A stretch of 64,000 bases of DNA from Fen-178 sp049516835 (GCA_049516835.1 JBEKSR010000001.1:70472-134471), one strand, 5' to 3'; positions 43,376 to 51,500 are shown, numbered from the stretch's first letter. Translations and numbers: made by a program. The notes: generated by a model from the sequence alone, not told the origin.

Positions 43376-44493
43376 CCGATGGACTCCTCACGCACAGTGA
43401 TGGCGCGGATGTAGTCGTGGTCGAGCGCGTAGCCAAAACCCGGCTCGTCGCGAACGGCGATGGTGCCCCGCGGCGTGGTTTCGACGGCCGGCTGGATGAT
43501 GTCGCGCTTCCAGTACCTCTGGCTCGCCGAAACGTCGCCCGGCAGCACGAAATTCGGCAGCGTGGCCAGCGCCACGTTGTGCGCGCGCCCCACGCCCGCT
43601 TCGAGCATGCCGCCGCACCACACGGGAATCCCCGCGGCCTGAGCCACATCGTGCACGCGTTTGGCTTCGCTGAACCCCGCCACGCGTCCCAGTTTGATGT
43701 TGATGATGCCACAAGCGCCCAGCTTGATGGCCTGCTCCGCGTGGTGCGCGGTGCGGATGCATTCGTCCAGGCAGATGGGGGTTTGGAGCTTTCGTTGCAG
43801 CTCGGCATGGTCGATGATGTCGTCGTGGCTGAGCGGCTGCTCGATCATCATCAGGTAGTAGTCGTCGAGCTGGCGAAGATGCTCCGCGTCGGCCAGCGTG
43901 TAAGCCGAGTTGGCGTCCGCCATCAGCTTGATTCCGAGGAAACGCTCCCGCACCCTCCGCACCACGTCCACGTCCCAGCCCGGCTTGATCTTGATTTTAA
44001 TGCGCTGGTACCCGGCGGCCAGCTCGCGCTCGATCTTCACGAGAAGCTGCTCGACGGTGTCTTGAATCCCGATGGAGACGCCGCAGGGAATCTCGCGCCG
44101 GGCCCAGGGGGCACCCCCGCCGCCGATCTTCTTCCACAGGGGCACGCCATCGAGACGCGCTGCGAGATCCCAGACGGCCGTTTCCAGGCCTCCGCGCGCC
44201 ATGTTGTGGCCGCGGATGTGGGCCGTCAGCGGGTACACGTCCGCGGCGCTCGCGAGTTCGCGGCCCAGCACGCGCGGCGCCGCGTAATCGCGCAGGATCA
44301 TCCACGCCGAGCCGGTCCACTCCTCGTTGTAGAACGGGCTTTCGCCGGCGGTCACCTCGCCCCAGCCGGACGCTCCCTCGCCCTGCGCTTCCACCAGGAT
44401 GATGTGGCGCTCGGTAGTGCGCCCGAAACTGGTTTCGAAGAAATCGACCAGCGGCATGCGGACTTGGCGCAGGGTGATGCGTTCGAGTTTCAT
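43372..44493 (-). CDS. OSBS/N-succinylamino acid racemase (enolase superfamily)
   Basis: 373 residues. Enolase-superfamily fold with KIKIKPGWD (catalytic Lys pair), ADANSAY, IEQPL and LDECIRT metal ligands, and GGMLEAGVGRAHNVALATL typical of the MenC/NAAAR family. ATG 44493 overlaps the GNAT stop (ATGA) and has GGAG at good spacing. No other menaquinone genes lie here, and the neighbouring GNAT acyltransferase matches the partner of N-succinylamino acid racemase in known loci, so NSAR is favoured over o-succinylbenzoate synthase. Both activities coexist in some members. Confidence 0.88.
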   Translation of the reverse strand: MKLERITLRQVRMPLVDFFETSFGRTTERHIILVEAQGEGASGWGEVTAGESPFYNEEWTGSAWMILRDYAAPRVLGRELASAADVYPLTAHIRGHNMARGGLETAVWDLAARLDGVPLWKKIGGGGAPWARREIPCGVSIGIQDTVEQLLVKIERELAAGYQRIKIKIKPGWDVDVVRRVRERFLGIKLMADANSAYTLADAEHLRQLDDYYLMMIEQPLSHDDIIDHAELQRKLQTPICLDECIRTAHHAEQAIKLGACGIINIKLGRVAGFSEAKRVHDVAQAAGIPVWCGGMLEAGVGRAHNVALATLPNFVLPGDVSASQRYWKRDIIQPAVETTPRGTIAVRDEPGFGYALDHDYIRAITVREESIG

Positions 44494-45221
44494 GGCCATG
44501 GCTCCAAGAGGTAGATGCCCTCCGTTTGGCTGCGTTCGAAGCCGGTCACGGCGAGCCCGCGCTCGAAGGCGCGCTGGAACTTCCCGCCGTTGGTTATCTG
44601 GATTTCACGCGCGCGTCCAGGGTCTTGGCCGCGAATCCGCGCTATGTCGAAGGGGAAGACGATGCGCTCCGCCTCTTCCATGCGCCGCGCTACGGTTTCG
44701 CCCGCCAGGACGGCCCGCACGCGAGGAGAATCGATCCACCATTCGGCGATGCAGCGGTCCGTAGGCAGCCCGCCGTAGAGGGGGCTGTCGGTGACGCCGT
44801 ACTGGTTTTCGGAGTACCGCCGCACGATGGCACCCAGCCGTTGGAGGTTGAAGAACGCGTTCTTGAGCTCCAGCGGATCGAAGGTCCACTCGATCAGCTC
44901 GATTCCGCGCTCGAGAGCTTCCTCGCGCTGCCGCAGCTTGAGCCGCCGCCCGATCCCGGTATTCTGGTAGGCGGGCAGCACCCCCAGCATGTGGCTGTGC
45001 AGATACGGCCGCGGGCCCGGCTTGATGCCCGGCACGGCGATGAGGAACCCGGCCATCTCAGCGCCATCGTAAGCGCCGAACAGTTGTCCACCCACCTCTC
45101 CGGACACCACGAACGAGCGCAGGGGCAGCATCTCGATATCGGCGAATCCCCAGATGGCCTGCTGCAAGCGGACGGCCTCCTCGAACTCGTCAAGCTGGCA
45201 CAACCGGCGGATCTCGATCAC
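44490..45221 (-). CDS. GNAT-family acyltransferase (likely D-amino acid N-succinyltransferase)
   Basis: 243 residues with SHMLGVLPAYQNTGIGRRLKLRQREEAL, the acyl-CoA loop (GxGxG/A) of GNAT enzymes, and a longer C-terminal half typical of the COG3375-type proteins next to NSAR genes. The GTG at 45221 overlaps the mazG stop (GTGA) and has AGGA nearby, so it was chosen over the GTG at 45239. In the known pathway the enzyme succinylates a D-amino acid, NSAR racemises it and a hydrolase frees the L-form. Confidence 0.8.
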   Translation of the reverse strand: MIEIRRLCQLDEFEEAVRLQQAIWGFADIEMLPLRSFVVSGEVGGQLFGAYDGAEMAGFLIAVPGIKPGPRPYLHSHMLGVLPAYQNTGIGRRLKLRQREEALERGIELIEWTFDPLELKNAFFNLQRLGAIVRRYSENQYGVTDSPLYGGLPTDRCIAEWWIDSPRVRAVLAGETVARRMEEAERIVFPFDIARIRGQDPGRAREIQITNGGKFQRAFERGLAVTGFERSQTEGIYLLEPWP

Positions 45222-46012
45222 CGCTTGGCTTCCTGCCACAGCGCCTCCATTTCCTCGATATTGGAATCTCGCGGTTTCCTGCCGCGCTCGGCCAGCTTGC
45301 GCTCGATGTAGCCGAAGCGCTCGCGAAACTTGGCATTGGTTCCGCGCAGCGCCTGCTCGGGATCGACCTTCACGAACCGCGCCAGGTTCACGAGCACGAA
45401 CAGCAGGTCGCCGAGCTCGTCCTCGAGCCGCACTGGCGAAGCGTTGCGCCGCGCCTCGTCGAACTCGGCCAGCTCTTCATGCAGCTTGTCGAGCACCTGC
45501 TGGGGATTCTCCCAGTCGAACCCCACGGCCGCGGCGCGCGAGGCGATTTGTTGCGCCTCCACCAGCGCCGGCAGCGCGCGCGGCACCGAGTCCAGAAGCC
45601 CGGCCTCTTCCCTGCCCTGGTCTTTCTTTTCCGCCGCCTTCACCCCGGCCCAGATGCGCTTCACATCGCCGGCCGATTCCGCCGATTCCTCCCCGAACAC
45701 GTGCGGATGGCGCCGGACGAGCTTCTCATTGATGGCGTCGAGCGCGTCCTCGATGCGGAACAGGCCCTGCTCCGAGCCCATCTGCGCATAGAAGACGGCT
45801 TGCAGCAGGAAGTCGCCCAACTCTTCGGCGAGTTCCTTCCACTCGCGCCGGTCGATGGCGTCGAGAACCTCGTAGGTCTCTTCGAGGGTGTACGGCTTGA
45901 TGCTATCGAAGGTCTGCTCGCGGTCCCACGGGCAGCCGCCCGGAGCGCGCAGCCGGGCCATGATCTCGACCAGTTTCTGGAATTTTTCGCCAGCCGTGGA
46001 ATCGGTTTTCAT
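45218..46012 (-). CDS. mazG: Nucleoside triphosphate pyrophosphohydrolase
   Basis: 264 residues, two MazG domains. The first contains APGGCPWDREQT, TLEETYEVLDAI and EELGDFLLQAVFYA (EExxE...ExxD metal site), and the second has VGFDWEN, ELAEFDEA and LEDELGDLLFVLVN. It hydrolyses NTPs and dNTPs to monophosphates, clearing damaged nucleotides. Chosen start ATG 46012; the open frame continues upstream through a hairpin. It is first in the operon mazG-GNAT-NSAR-MFS-SDR. Confidence 0.93.
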   Translation of the reverse strand: MKTDSTAGEKFQKLVEIMARLRAPGGCPWDREQTFDSIKPYTLEETYEVLDAIDRREWKELAEELGDFLLQAVFYAQMGSEQGLFRIEDALDAINEKLVRRHPHVFGEESAESAGDVKRIWAGVKAAEKKDQGREEAGLLDSVPRALPALVEAQQIASRAAAVGFDWENPQQVLDKLHEELAEFDEARRNASPVRLEDELGDLLFVLVNLARFVKVDPEQALRGTNAKFRERFGYIERKLAERGRKPRDSNIEEMEALWQEAKR

Positions 46013-46014
46013 TT

Positions 46015-46036
46015 TTGGGGGAGCGATTTCCCCCAA
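46015..46036 (-). promoter_or_regulatory. Hairpin directly before the mazG start
   Basis: On the mRNA, TTGGGGGA (46036-46029) pairs with TCCCCCAA (46022-46015) around a six-base loop, ending two bases before the ATG. It occupies the position where a ribosome site would be, with the GGGGG run in the stem. It may limit initiation or be part of the coding region if a start further upstream is used. Confidence 0.5.
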
Positions 46037-46099
46037 TGTAACACAGGGCGCCCAGCGCGCCCGCCGGCGCTTCAACGGATGCTCCAGTGGGCTCACCTG

Positions 46100-46192
46100 T
46101 CAACGAGGCCGGCGCCGCAAGGCCAGTGCCAGAGCGCCGGCGCCGAGCAAGACCAGCGAACCCGGCTCGGGACTCACCAAGAAGATCCCGGA
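46100..46192 (-). pseudogene. Orphan PEP-CTERM sorting tail
   Basis: Between an in-frame TAA (46195-46193) and TGA (46102-46100) lie 30 codons containing SPEPGS, then a Leu/Ala hydrophobic helix and the basic end RRRPR. This is the three-part PEP-CTERM signal (PEP, membrane helix, Arg cluster) without its protein body. It lies on the same strand just after the bicupin gene. Most likely the relic of a lost exported protein. Confidence 0.6.
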
Positions 46193-46209
46193 TTAGGCCG
46201 TGCGGGGTC

Positions 46210-47118
46210 CTATGGTTGGCGCCCAGGTTGGTTTGCCGGACCTCCCCTGCCGCCTCGGCCCGGCATGCCGATGCCCGGGACCCGCGACCGCACGGCCAGC
46301 ATCAGATCGTGCGGCTGGCCTTCCTTCGCATGGCTGTAGTAGCCGACTTGCGTGCCCGGCTTGAAGAAAAAGGCGGCGCCTTGGGTGACGGGGTGGCGCA
46401 CCTCTTTACCATCCGCATCGAGTCCAGCCACCATGTCGCCCGACCCTCTCAGCAGGAAGTAGATTTCTTCCTCCGCTGGGTGATTGTGCGGAATGTTCGT
46501 CCCGCCCGGCGCGAAGTCCATGATAAAGAGGCTGTTCATCAGGTAGGCCGCGGCGAGTTTATCGCGCTGGCTGGAAGTGGCGCCCATCATCAGCTTGAAC
46601 TGCGAGGTCGGGCCATGCTGACCCAGGATCTGGAGCTGCACCTCATCCGCACTGGCCAGCATGAGCTTCGGCGTGGGCTGCACTTTCACGCCGGCGGGAA
46701 TCTTGTATCCCATCACGATCGCTTTCACCGGCGCGTTCGACGAATTCGCGACGCCGTGCCTGACCCCGACGGGCAGGTACATGAAGTCATTTGCCTTTAT
46801 GGGCGCCCTATCATCGCCATACAACAGCGTCCCGCTGCCTTCCTCGACGAAATAGATCTGCTCCTCGGCAGGGTAGCTCACGAGCGCGCTGGTCCCGCCG
46901 GGACCGACAGTGAGTTCACCGTACCGGGCCACGCACTTGAGTTGGTCCACGTCCTGGTCGCCAATGCCAAAAAGGGGCTTGTAGGAAGCCCCTTTGGCAT
47001 TGGCCGCGGTCAGATCGTCCGGTTGCGGCTTAACGTCCGATACCTGCCGCCGCAGAAAGATCGGATCCGCGGCAAAAAGGCAACTCGAGACGGTCAAGAG
47101 AATCGTTAGTCGAGTCAT
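46210..47118 (-). CDS. Secreted bicupin protein
   Basis: 302 residues: signal peptide (LTILLTVSSCLFAADP), and two cupin barrels, the first with EEQIYFVEEGSGTLLYGDD...VGVRHGVANSS and the second with NIPHNHPAEEEIYFLLRGSG (H-x-H-...-E metal ligands). The C-terminus is Gly/Arg-rich (GRGGRGG). ATG 47118 is two bases after the stop of the enolase-superfamily gene, so the two are an operon. Substrate unknown; a sugar or phenolic dioxygenase or isomerase role is possible. Confidence 0.85.
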   Translation of the reverse strand: MTRLTILLTVSSCLFAADPIFLRRQVSDVKPQPDDLTAANAKGASYKPLFGIGDQDVDQLKCVARYGELTVGPGGTSALVSYPAEEQIYFVEEGSGTLLYGDDRAPIKANDFMYLPVGVRHGVANSSNAPVKAIVMGYKIPAGVKVQPTPKLMLASADEVQLQILGQHGPTSQFKLMMGATSSQRDKLAAAYLMNSLFIMDFAPGGTNIPHNHPAEEEIYFLLRGSGDMVAGLDADGKEVRHPVTQGAAFFFKPGTQVGYYSHAKEGQPHDLMLAVRSRVPGIGMPGRGGRGGPANQPGRQP

Positions 47119-47120
47119 AA

Positions 47121-48494
47121 TCAGTAATCCGATGTGCGCTCGTTTACCCAGACGCCGTCCACGTTGAAGTGCGGCCACGGCCCGCCCAAGCCTCGTCCGG
47201 TGATGCTGTCGTCCCACTTGGTGGCCGGGTCGAAGTAGCCGGGCTTCCGCAGGTGCTCTTTGACCACGGGTTCGTTGAGTTCCACGCCCAGACCGGGGGC
47301 ATCCGGAACCGTGATGTAGCCTCTGTCGATCAACGGCTGGGGCACTCCGGTGATCAGTTGCTGCCACCAGGAGAGGAAATCCACCGCATGGCATTCCATG
47401 GCAATGTACGACTGCAGCGTGGCGGCCGTATGAACGGCGGCGATAGTGGCCAGCGGCGATCCCGCCATGTGAATGGCCGTGGGGATGCGCTCGCGGTCGA
47501 AGGCGTAGTCGGCAATCCGTTTGGTCTCGCGGCATCCTCCGGAGGTGCCGTGATCCAAATGGATAATATCGACGGCCCGATTGTCGATCAACTGCTGGAA
47601 GCCTTCCTCCAGCCCGAAACCGTCCTCGCCGGTGAGCAGCGGCGTGCTGGTATGAGCCTTGATTTCCTTGAAGTCCTTCCATCGCCAGAAGCCGCCGGTG
47701 TAGAACAGATCTTCGAGCCATGAGAGGCGGCACTTCTCGAACGTTTTGGCGGCGCGAATGCCGTCGGGGACCGTTCCGCACCGGAGGCTGGAGGCGTCCA
47801 CCGCCAGCGGCTTATCCCAGCCGATGGCATCCCGCACGGCCATGATCAACTCGGCTCCGTACTCCAGCCCTTTGTCCGTGGGGACGCCTTCGGTATCCAG
47901 ATACCCCGGCTTGACGCCCACGAAGTTGGTGGTGACATCCATCTTGAAGAAGGTGAACCCTTTCTTCATACGCTCCACCATTCGTTCCCCATATTTCTTG
48001 GGGTCGGAGGTTCCGGTTGTGTCGCAATACATCCGCGCCCGATCGCGCTTCTTATCGCCCAGCAACCGCCAGACCGGCACGCCGAAGACCTTGCCGGTGA
48101 TGTCGTGCAGGGCGATATCGATGGCGCTGAAGCCGCCGCCTTGTCGTCCGGGGCCCGCGAACGGGCGTACGCTCTGGAGAATGCTCGCTATGTCCAGGGG
48201 GTTTCTTCCCACCAGCAGGGGTCTCATCGAGAGGGCCAGGTTCTCGTTGCCGGCATCGCGCACTTCGCCCAGGCCGTAGACATCCTGGTTGGTGAACATT
48301 TTGATGATGGGGTAGTCGAAATTGGCCGCAACCCGGAGCGCCCGTATGTCCGTGATTTTCAGGTCGCTGGGCGCGGAGAACTTGTTGAGGGGCCCATAGT
48401 GCACCGGCGCGCCGCGTCCGCCTCCGCCGCCTCCGGGGTTCTGGCCGCCAGTGGGTACTCGACCGGGAGTGCCCTGCTGCGCCGAGGCAGACAT
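47121..48494 (-). CDS. Enolase-superfamily (mandelate racemase-like) protein
   Basis: About 457 residues from the ATG at 48494. N-terminal capping domain, then TIM barrel with FFKMDV (Lys), AVDASS, LEDLF and TGEDG (metal ligands) and a late His (TAIHMAGSP). This fits sugar-acid dehydratases or related enzymes of the mandelate racemase subgroup. A Gly-rich stretch (GGGGGGRG) lies near the N-terminus. In another frame upstream (48495-48580) lies a twin-arginine signal, so the intact protein was probably exported and the N-terminus is frameshifted. Confidence 0.82.
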   Translation of the reverse strand: MSASAQQGTPGRVPTGGQNPGGGGGGRGAPVHYGPLNKFSAPSDLKITDIRALRVAANFDYPIIKMFTNQDVYGLGEVRDAGNENLALSMRPLLVGRNPLDIASILQSVRPFAGPGRQGGGFSAIDIALHDITGKVFGVPVWRLLGDKKRDRARMYCDTTGTSDPKKYGERMVERMKKGFTFFKMDVTTNFVGVKPGYLDTEGVPTDKGLEYGAELIMAVRDAIGWDKPLAVDASSLRCGTVPDGIRAAKTFEKCRLSWLEDLFYTGGFWRWKDFKEIKAHTSTPLLTGEDGFGLEEGFQQLIDNRAVDIIHLDHGTSGGCRETKRIADYAFDRERIPTAIHMAGSPLATIAAVHTAATLQSYIAMECHAVDFLSWWQQLITGVPQPLIDRGYITVPDAPGLGVELNEPVVKEHLRKPGYFDPATKWDDSITGRGLGGPWPHFNVDGVWVNERTSDY

Positions 48495-48580
48495 TGTATA
48501 GATTCCACCAAACCGCTGGCGATCGCGGCCTGGCACAACATCGCGCGGCGGCTCAGATCTCTCGCTTGAACACGTTTCAT
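48495..48580 (-). pseudogene. Frameshifted Tat signal of the enolase-superfamily gene
   Basis: From ATG 48580 the peptide MKRVQARDLSRRAMLCQAA is a good twin-arginine signal (SRRxML), but its frame departs from the enolase frame by one base around 48490-48515. In the enolase frame, GIYTMSASAQQ follows instead. A single insertion or deletion would join them. This may be a sequencing error or a true mutation. Confidence 0.6.
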
Positions 48581-48701
48581 ATAGAAGTACGCCTTTCCGT
48601 TTTTGTATAGCGTCTATCCGTCCTCTGGTAAGTCGAGCACCGCAACGGCGTGCGTATGCGACTCTTGGTTACGGCCCATGTGGGCTCCGGTGCGGCGCGC
48701 C

Positions 48702-48941
48702 CTACCGGCAGGAAACGCAATTGTCGCACCACTTGCCCTGGTGATCAAAGTGCGGCCAGGCATCGAAGAAATCGAGGGCGGGCTTGTGAGGGGCCAGCCG
48801 CACTTCGATCTGGTTGCCGGCGGCGGAGAACTGGGCGGCCTGGCGGACGCCGCCCTATTTGACGGCGGGTCGCGGAGGGCGCCGGCGCAGATCGCCGAGG
48901 AGCGGAGCGGCGAAGAGAGCGATCGGACGTAGACGCGGCAT
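48702..48941 (-). pseudogene. 80-codon gene interrupted by one TAG codon
   Basis: From ATG 48941 the frame reads MPRLRPIALFAAPLLG, then a single TAG at codon 29 (48857-48855), then continues in frame through AAQFSAAGNQIEVRLAPHKP, FDAWPHFDHQGK and the Cys-rich end WCDNCVSCR to a TAG at 48704-48702. The Cys cluster looks like a metal site. No family is recognised. The 395-base interval 48581-48975 otherwise appears empty. Confidence 0.45.
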
Positions 48942-48975
48942 AGAGGTTCCCAGTGGGTTATCGTAAGATTGTCTC

Positions 48976-49626
48976 ATGAACCGGCTTCTCGGGGTATGCG
49001 GCCTGGCGCTTACGCTGCTGTACCCGCGCGCGCACGCTCAAGTGATCGAGTACGAGTCGAACGGTCTGAAGTATCAGACGCTTACGAAATCCGGCGTGAC
49101 CATCATGTTCGCCGTTCTGCCGTCTCATCTGCACGAATACACCACCATCCAGGTAGCGGTCTCGAATGGATCCGAGGGGCCCTACGTGATCCGGCCGGAA
49201 GATTTCACTTACGTCCGCGACACCAGCGTCACTGTTCGCGCGGCGCCGGCGCGGACGGTGATTGCGATGTTGCAGCAAAAAGGCAGCGGCAGCGATGTCA
49301 TCAAGCTGGTCACCAGCTATGAGGCTGGGGTTTACGGAAACCTGCACCTGAGGTCGACGACGAACGGGTATGAGCAGCGCCGGCTGGCCGCCCTCTCCAT
49401 GGGTTCCACCAAGCTGAAGGCTGCGGCGACCGCCAGCGCGCTGGCACTGGTGCAGACCAAACTGGCTCCCGGTGAATCCACCGATGGCGCGGTGTTCTTC
49501 CCCACCGAGGGCAAGCCTCTGGGGCCCGGCCGGCTGGTGGTCCGGACCAACACCGACGTCTTTGAATTCAATGAGGAACAATCCGGCGGACACGTGGTCC
49601 CGAATTCGGAGATGCCGGCACGATGA
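48976..49626 (+). CDS. Hypothetical secreted protein
   Basis: 216 residues: signal peptide (LLGVCGLALTLLYPRAHAQ), then a mainly beta protein with VIEYESNGLKYQTLTKSGVTIMFAV and a C-terminal beta-rich half (PGESTDGAVFFPTEGKPLGPGRLVVRT). It resembles small beta-sandwich secreted proteins; no motif is diagnostic. It converges with lepB, with four bases between the genes. Confidence 0.65.
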   Translation: MNRLLGVCGLALTLLYPRAHAQVIEYESNGLKYQTLTKSGVTIMFAVLPSHLHEYTTIQVAVSNGSEGPYVIRPEDFTYVRDTSVTVRAAPARTVIAMLQQKGSGSDVIKLVTSYEAGVYGNLHLRSTTNGYEQRRLAALSMGSTKLKAAATASALALVQTKLAPGESTDGAVFFPTEGKPLGPGRLVVRTNTDVFEFNEEQSGGHVVPNSEMPAR

Positions 49627-49630
49627 AGCC

Positions 49631-50422
49631 CTACCGCAGCGGGTAGCCGCGGATCAGCTTGAAGGTCCGCGACCAGCGCGTCTTGGTCAGGAAGTGCGAC
49701 ACCACATCGATAATGTGATCGATGCCGATGTTGCCGTTGGTGAGGTCCTGTGTAGGGGCCTCGAACGACCAGTAAATGATCAGCGGCGTGCCCTCGATAT
49801 TCTCGCGCGGAACCAAACCCCAGTAGCGGCTGTCGTCCGAGTCGTCGCGATTGTCGCCCATGGCGAAGATGAAACCCGGCGGCACTACCAAGTCGCCCTG
49901 CACCACGTGGTTTTCGAGCATGTCGGCAGCTTGCGGCCGCAACGGCATATTGGGCGGCGCCGTGGGGAAATTGTCGCGGTACAGATCGGGGGAAGCGGCA
50001 GAGTGGATGGTATACGGCTCGTTAACGGGCTTGCCGTTCAGGATGAGCTGCTGGTTCACGAAGCGGATGTGGTCGCCGGGCACGCCGATGGCGCGCTTCA
50101 CGTAATCCTCTTTGATATCGAGCGGGTAGCGGAACACGATGATGTCACCCCGCCGCACCTCGCGATACGGCAGCAGGTCGCGGGCGAGCGTCCCTGGAGG
50201 CGCGTAGACGAGTTTGTCCACCAGCACGTGATCGCCGATCAGCAGCGTGGCCACCATGGAGGCGCTCGGTATGACGAAGGCCTGCACCAGCGTGGTGGTG
50301 GCGAACAGCAATAGAACGATCGTAACCGTCCATTCCGCAATGAAGCCGCGGTGCACCTCGTGCGTCAGTTCCGAAAAGCCGACCCACAGGCGGCGCCACC
50401 GCTTGGTTTTCTCTGTGCCCAC
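49631..50422 (-). CDS. lepB: Signal peptidase I
   Basis: 263 residues. After a membrane helix (VTIVLLLFATTTLVQAFV), IPSASMVATLLIGDHVLVDKLVY carries the catalytic Ser; the general-base Lys is in DYVKRAIGVPGDHI; box E MGDNRDDSDDSRYWGLVP completes the fold. It removes signal peptides from exported proteins at the periplasmic face. The GTG at 50422 is the start, with a divergent palindromic region to fabD. Confidence 0.95.
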   Translation of the reverse strand: MGTEKTKRWRRLWVGFSELTHEVHRGFIAEWTVTIVLLLFATTTLVQAFVIPSASMVATLLIGDHVLVDKLVYAPPGTLARDLLPYREVRRGDIIVFRYPLDIKEDYVKRAIGVPGDHIRFVNQQLILNGKPVNEPYTIHSAASPDLYRDNFPTAPPNMPLRPQAADMLENHVVQGDLVVPPGFIFAMGDNRDDSDDSRYWGLVPRENIEGTPLIIYWSFEAPTQDLTNGNIGIDHIIDVVSHFLTKTRWSRTFKLIRGYPLR

Positions 50423-50468
50423 AGCAGTTATTGTAACGAATGAGACGCACCCGCCGTTCGAAAGACCA

Positions 50469-50530
50469 GGGACAGACGGATCTGTCCGCGCGGCGCGAAA
50501 AGCGCGCCTTGGGACAGATTCGTCAGTCCC
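50469..50530. repeat. Three-hairpin palindromic element
   Basis: Outer arms GGGACAGACG (50469-50478) and CGTCAGTCCC (50521-50530, one mismatch). Inside, GGACAGA/TCTGTCC (50470-50487) and GGCGCG/CGCGCC (50492-50508) form hairpins. A similar GGGACAGG palindrome follows receptor 3. It sits in the lepB-fabD intergenic region. Confidence 0.55.
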
Positions 50531-50540
50531 CGGCTATAAT
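50511..50540 (+). promoter_or_regulatory. Promoter of fabD, leaderless
   Basis: GGGACA (50511-50516), 18 bases, TATAAT (50535-50540). The predicted start of transcription falls at about 50547, the same base as the TTG start codon, so fabD mRNA may lack a leader. The -35 lies inside the palindromic element. Confidence 0.55.
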
Positions 50541-50546
50541 TTTGGT

Positions 50547-51500
50547 TTGCCACCGAAAATCGCATTTCTCTTCCCCGGCCAGGGCTCGCAATTCGCGGGC
50601 ATGGGCAAGGCGCTGGCCGATGCGTACGCCGCCGCGCGCCGCATCTTCGAGGAGGCCGACGAGGCCGCCGGCTTTCCTCTCTCGCGTCTGTGCTTCGAAG
50701 GCCCCGAGGATCGGCTCAAGCTCACCGAGAACACGCAGCCCGCGCTGCTCACCGTCTCCATGGCCGCCTTCGAGGTGCTCCAAGAGCGGGGCTTTGCGCC
50801 CGACTACGTGGCCGGCCACAGCCTGGGCGAGTATTCGGCGCTGGTGGCGGCGGGAAGTCTGCGGTTCGCCGACGCCGTCCGGCTGGTCCGCAAGCGCGGC
50901 CAGTATATGCAGGAAGCCGTGCCGCCCGGCGTGGGCGCCATGGCCGCGCTGCTCAAGCTGCCGGAAGGAAGACTGGACGGGGTCCTGGAGCAGGCCGCCC
51001 AGGGCGAGGTGGTGAGCGCCGCCAACCTGAATTCGCCGGACCAGACGGTGATCGCGGGCCATGCGGCAGCGGTCGCCCGCGCCATCGAGCTGGCCAAGGC
51101 CGCGGGCGCGCGCCGCGCCGTGCTCTTGCCCGTCAGCGCGCCGTTCCACTGCGCGCTGATGAAGCCGGCGCAGGAGCGCCTGCGAGCCGATCTGGACGCC
51201 ACCGATTTCCGCGACCTCTCCCGGCCGCTGGTGAACAACTGGCAGGCGCGCGAGATCCGAACCGGCGCCGAAGCCCGCGAGGGACTCTACCAGCAGGTGC
51301 CCAACCCGGTGCGATGGTTGGAATCCATCCGCCAGATGGCGGGACTGGGCATTGGGCACTTCGTCGAGGTGGGAGCCGGCGGCGTGCTGACTGGCCTGCT
51401 GCGCGCTATCGACGCCTCACTCGCCGGGCTGAAGTTCGGCGAGCCGTCCGACCTCGACACGCTCGGCGCTTCAGGGTGGTTGACCCCAAACCAGCCCTGA
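50547..51500 (+). CDS. fabD: Malonyl-CoA:ACP transacylase
   Basis: 317 residues. IAFLFPGQGSQFAGMG at the N-terminus, nucleophile in VAGHSLGEYSALVAAG (GHSLG), catalytic His in LPVSAPFHCALM and QQVPNPVRW. It loads malonyl groups onto ACP for fatty acid synthesis. No ATG fits: the TTG at 50547 is seven bases past TATAAT and just before the conserved N-terminus. No other fab genes follow. Confidence 0.93.
   Translation: MPPKIAFLFPGQGSQFAGMGKALADAYAAARRIFEEADEAAGFPLSRLCFEGPEDRLKLTENTQPALLTVSMAAFEVLQERGFAPDYVAGHSLGEYSALVAAGSLRFADAVRLVRKRGQYMQEAVPPGVGAMAALLKLPEGRLDGVLEQAAQGEVVSAANLNSPDQTVIAGHAAAVARAIELAKAAGARRAVLLPVSAPFHCALMKPAQERLRADLDATDFRDLSRPLVNNWQAREIRTGAEAREGLYQQVPNPVRWLESIRQMAGLGIGHFVEVGAGGVLTGLLRAIDASLAGLKFGEPSDLDTLGASGWLTPNQP

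Noticed and set aside
43372..44493. Calling the enolase-superfamily gene menC
   Set aside because: No other menaquinone genes are near and the coupled GNAT matches the racemase pathway; both names remain possible, so no symbol was given.
46210..47781. A longer bicupin protein starting at 47781
   Set aside because: The extra N-terminal part is antisense-frame sequence within the enolase-superfamily gene and has no cupin similarity. The ATG at 47118 gives a proper signal peptide.
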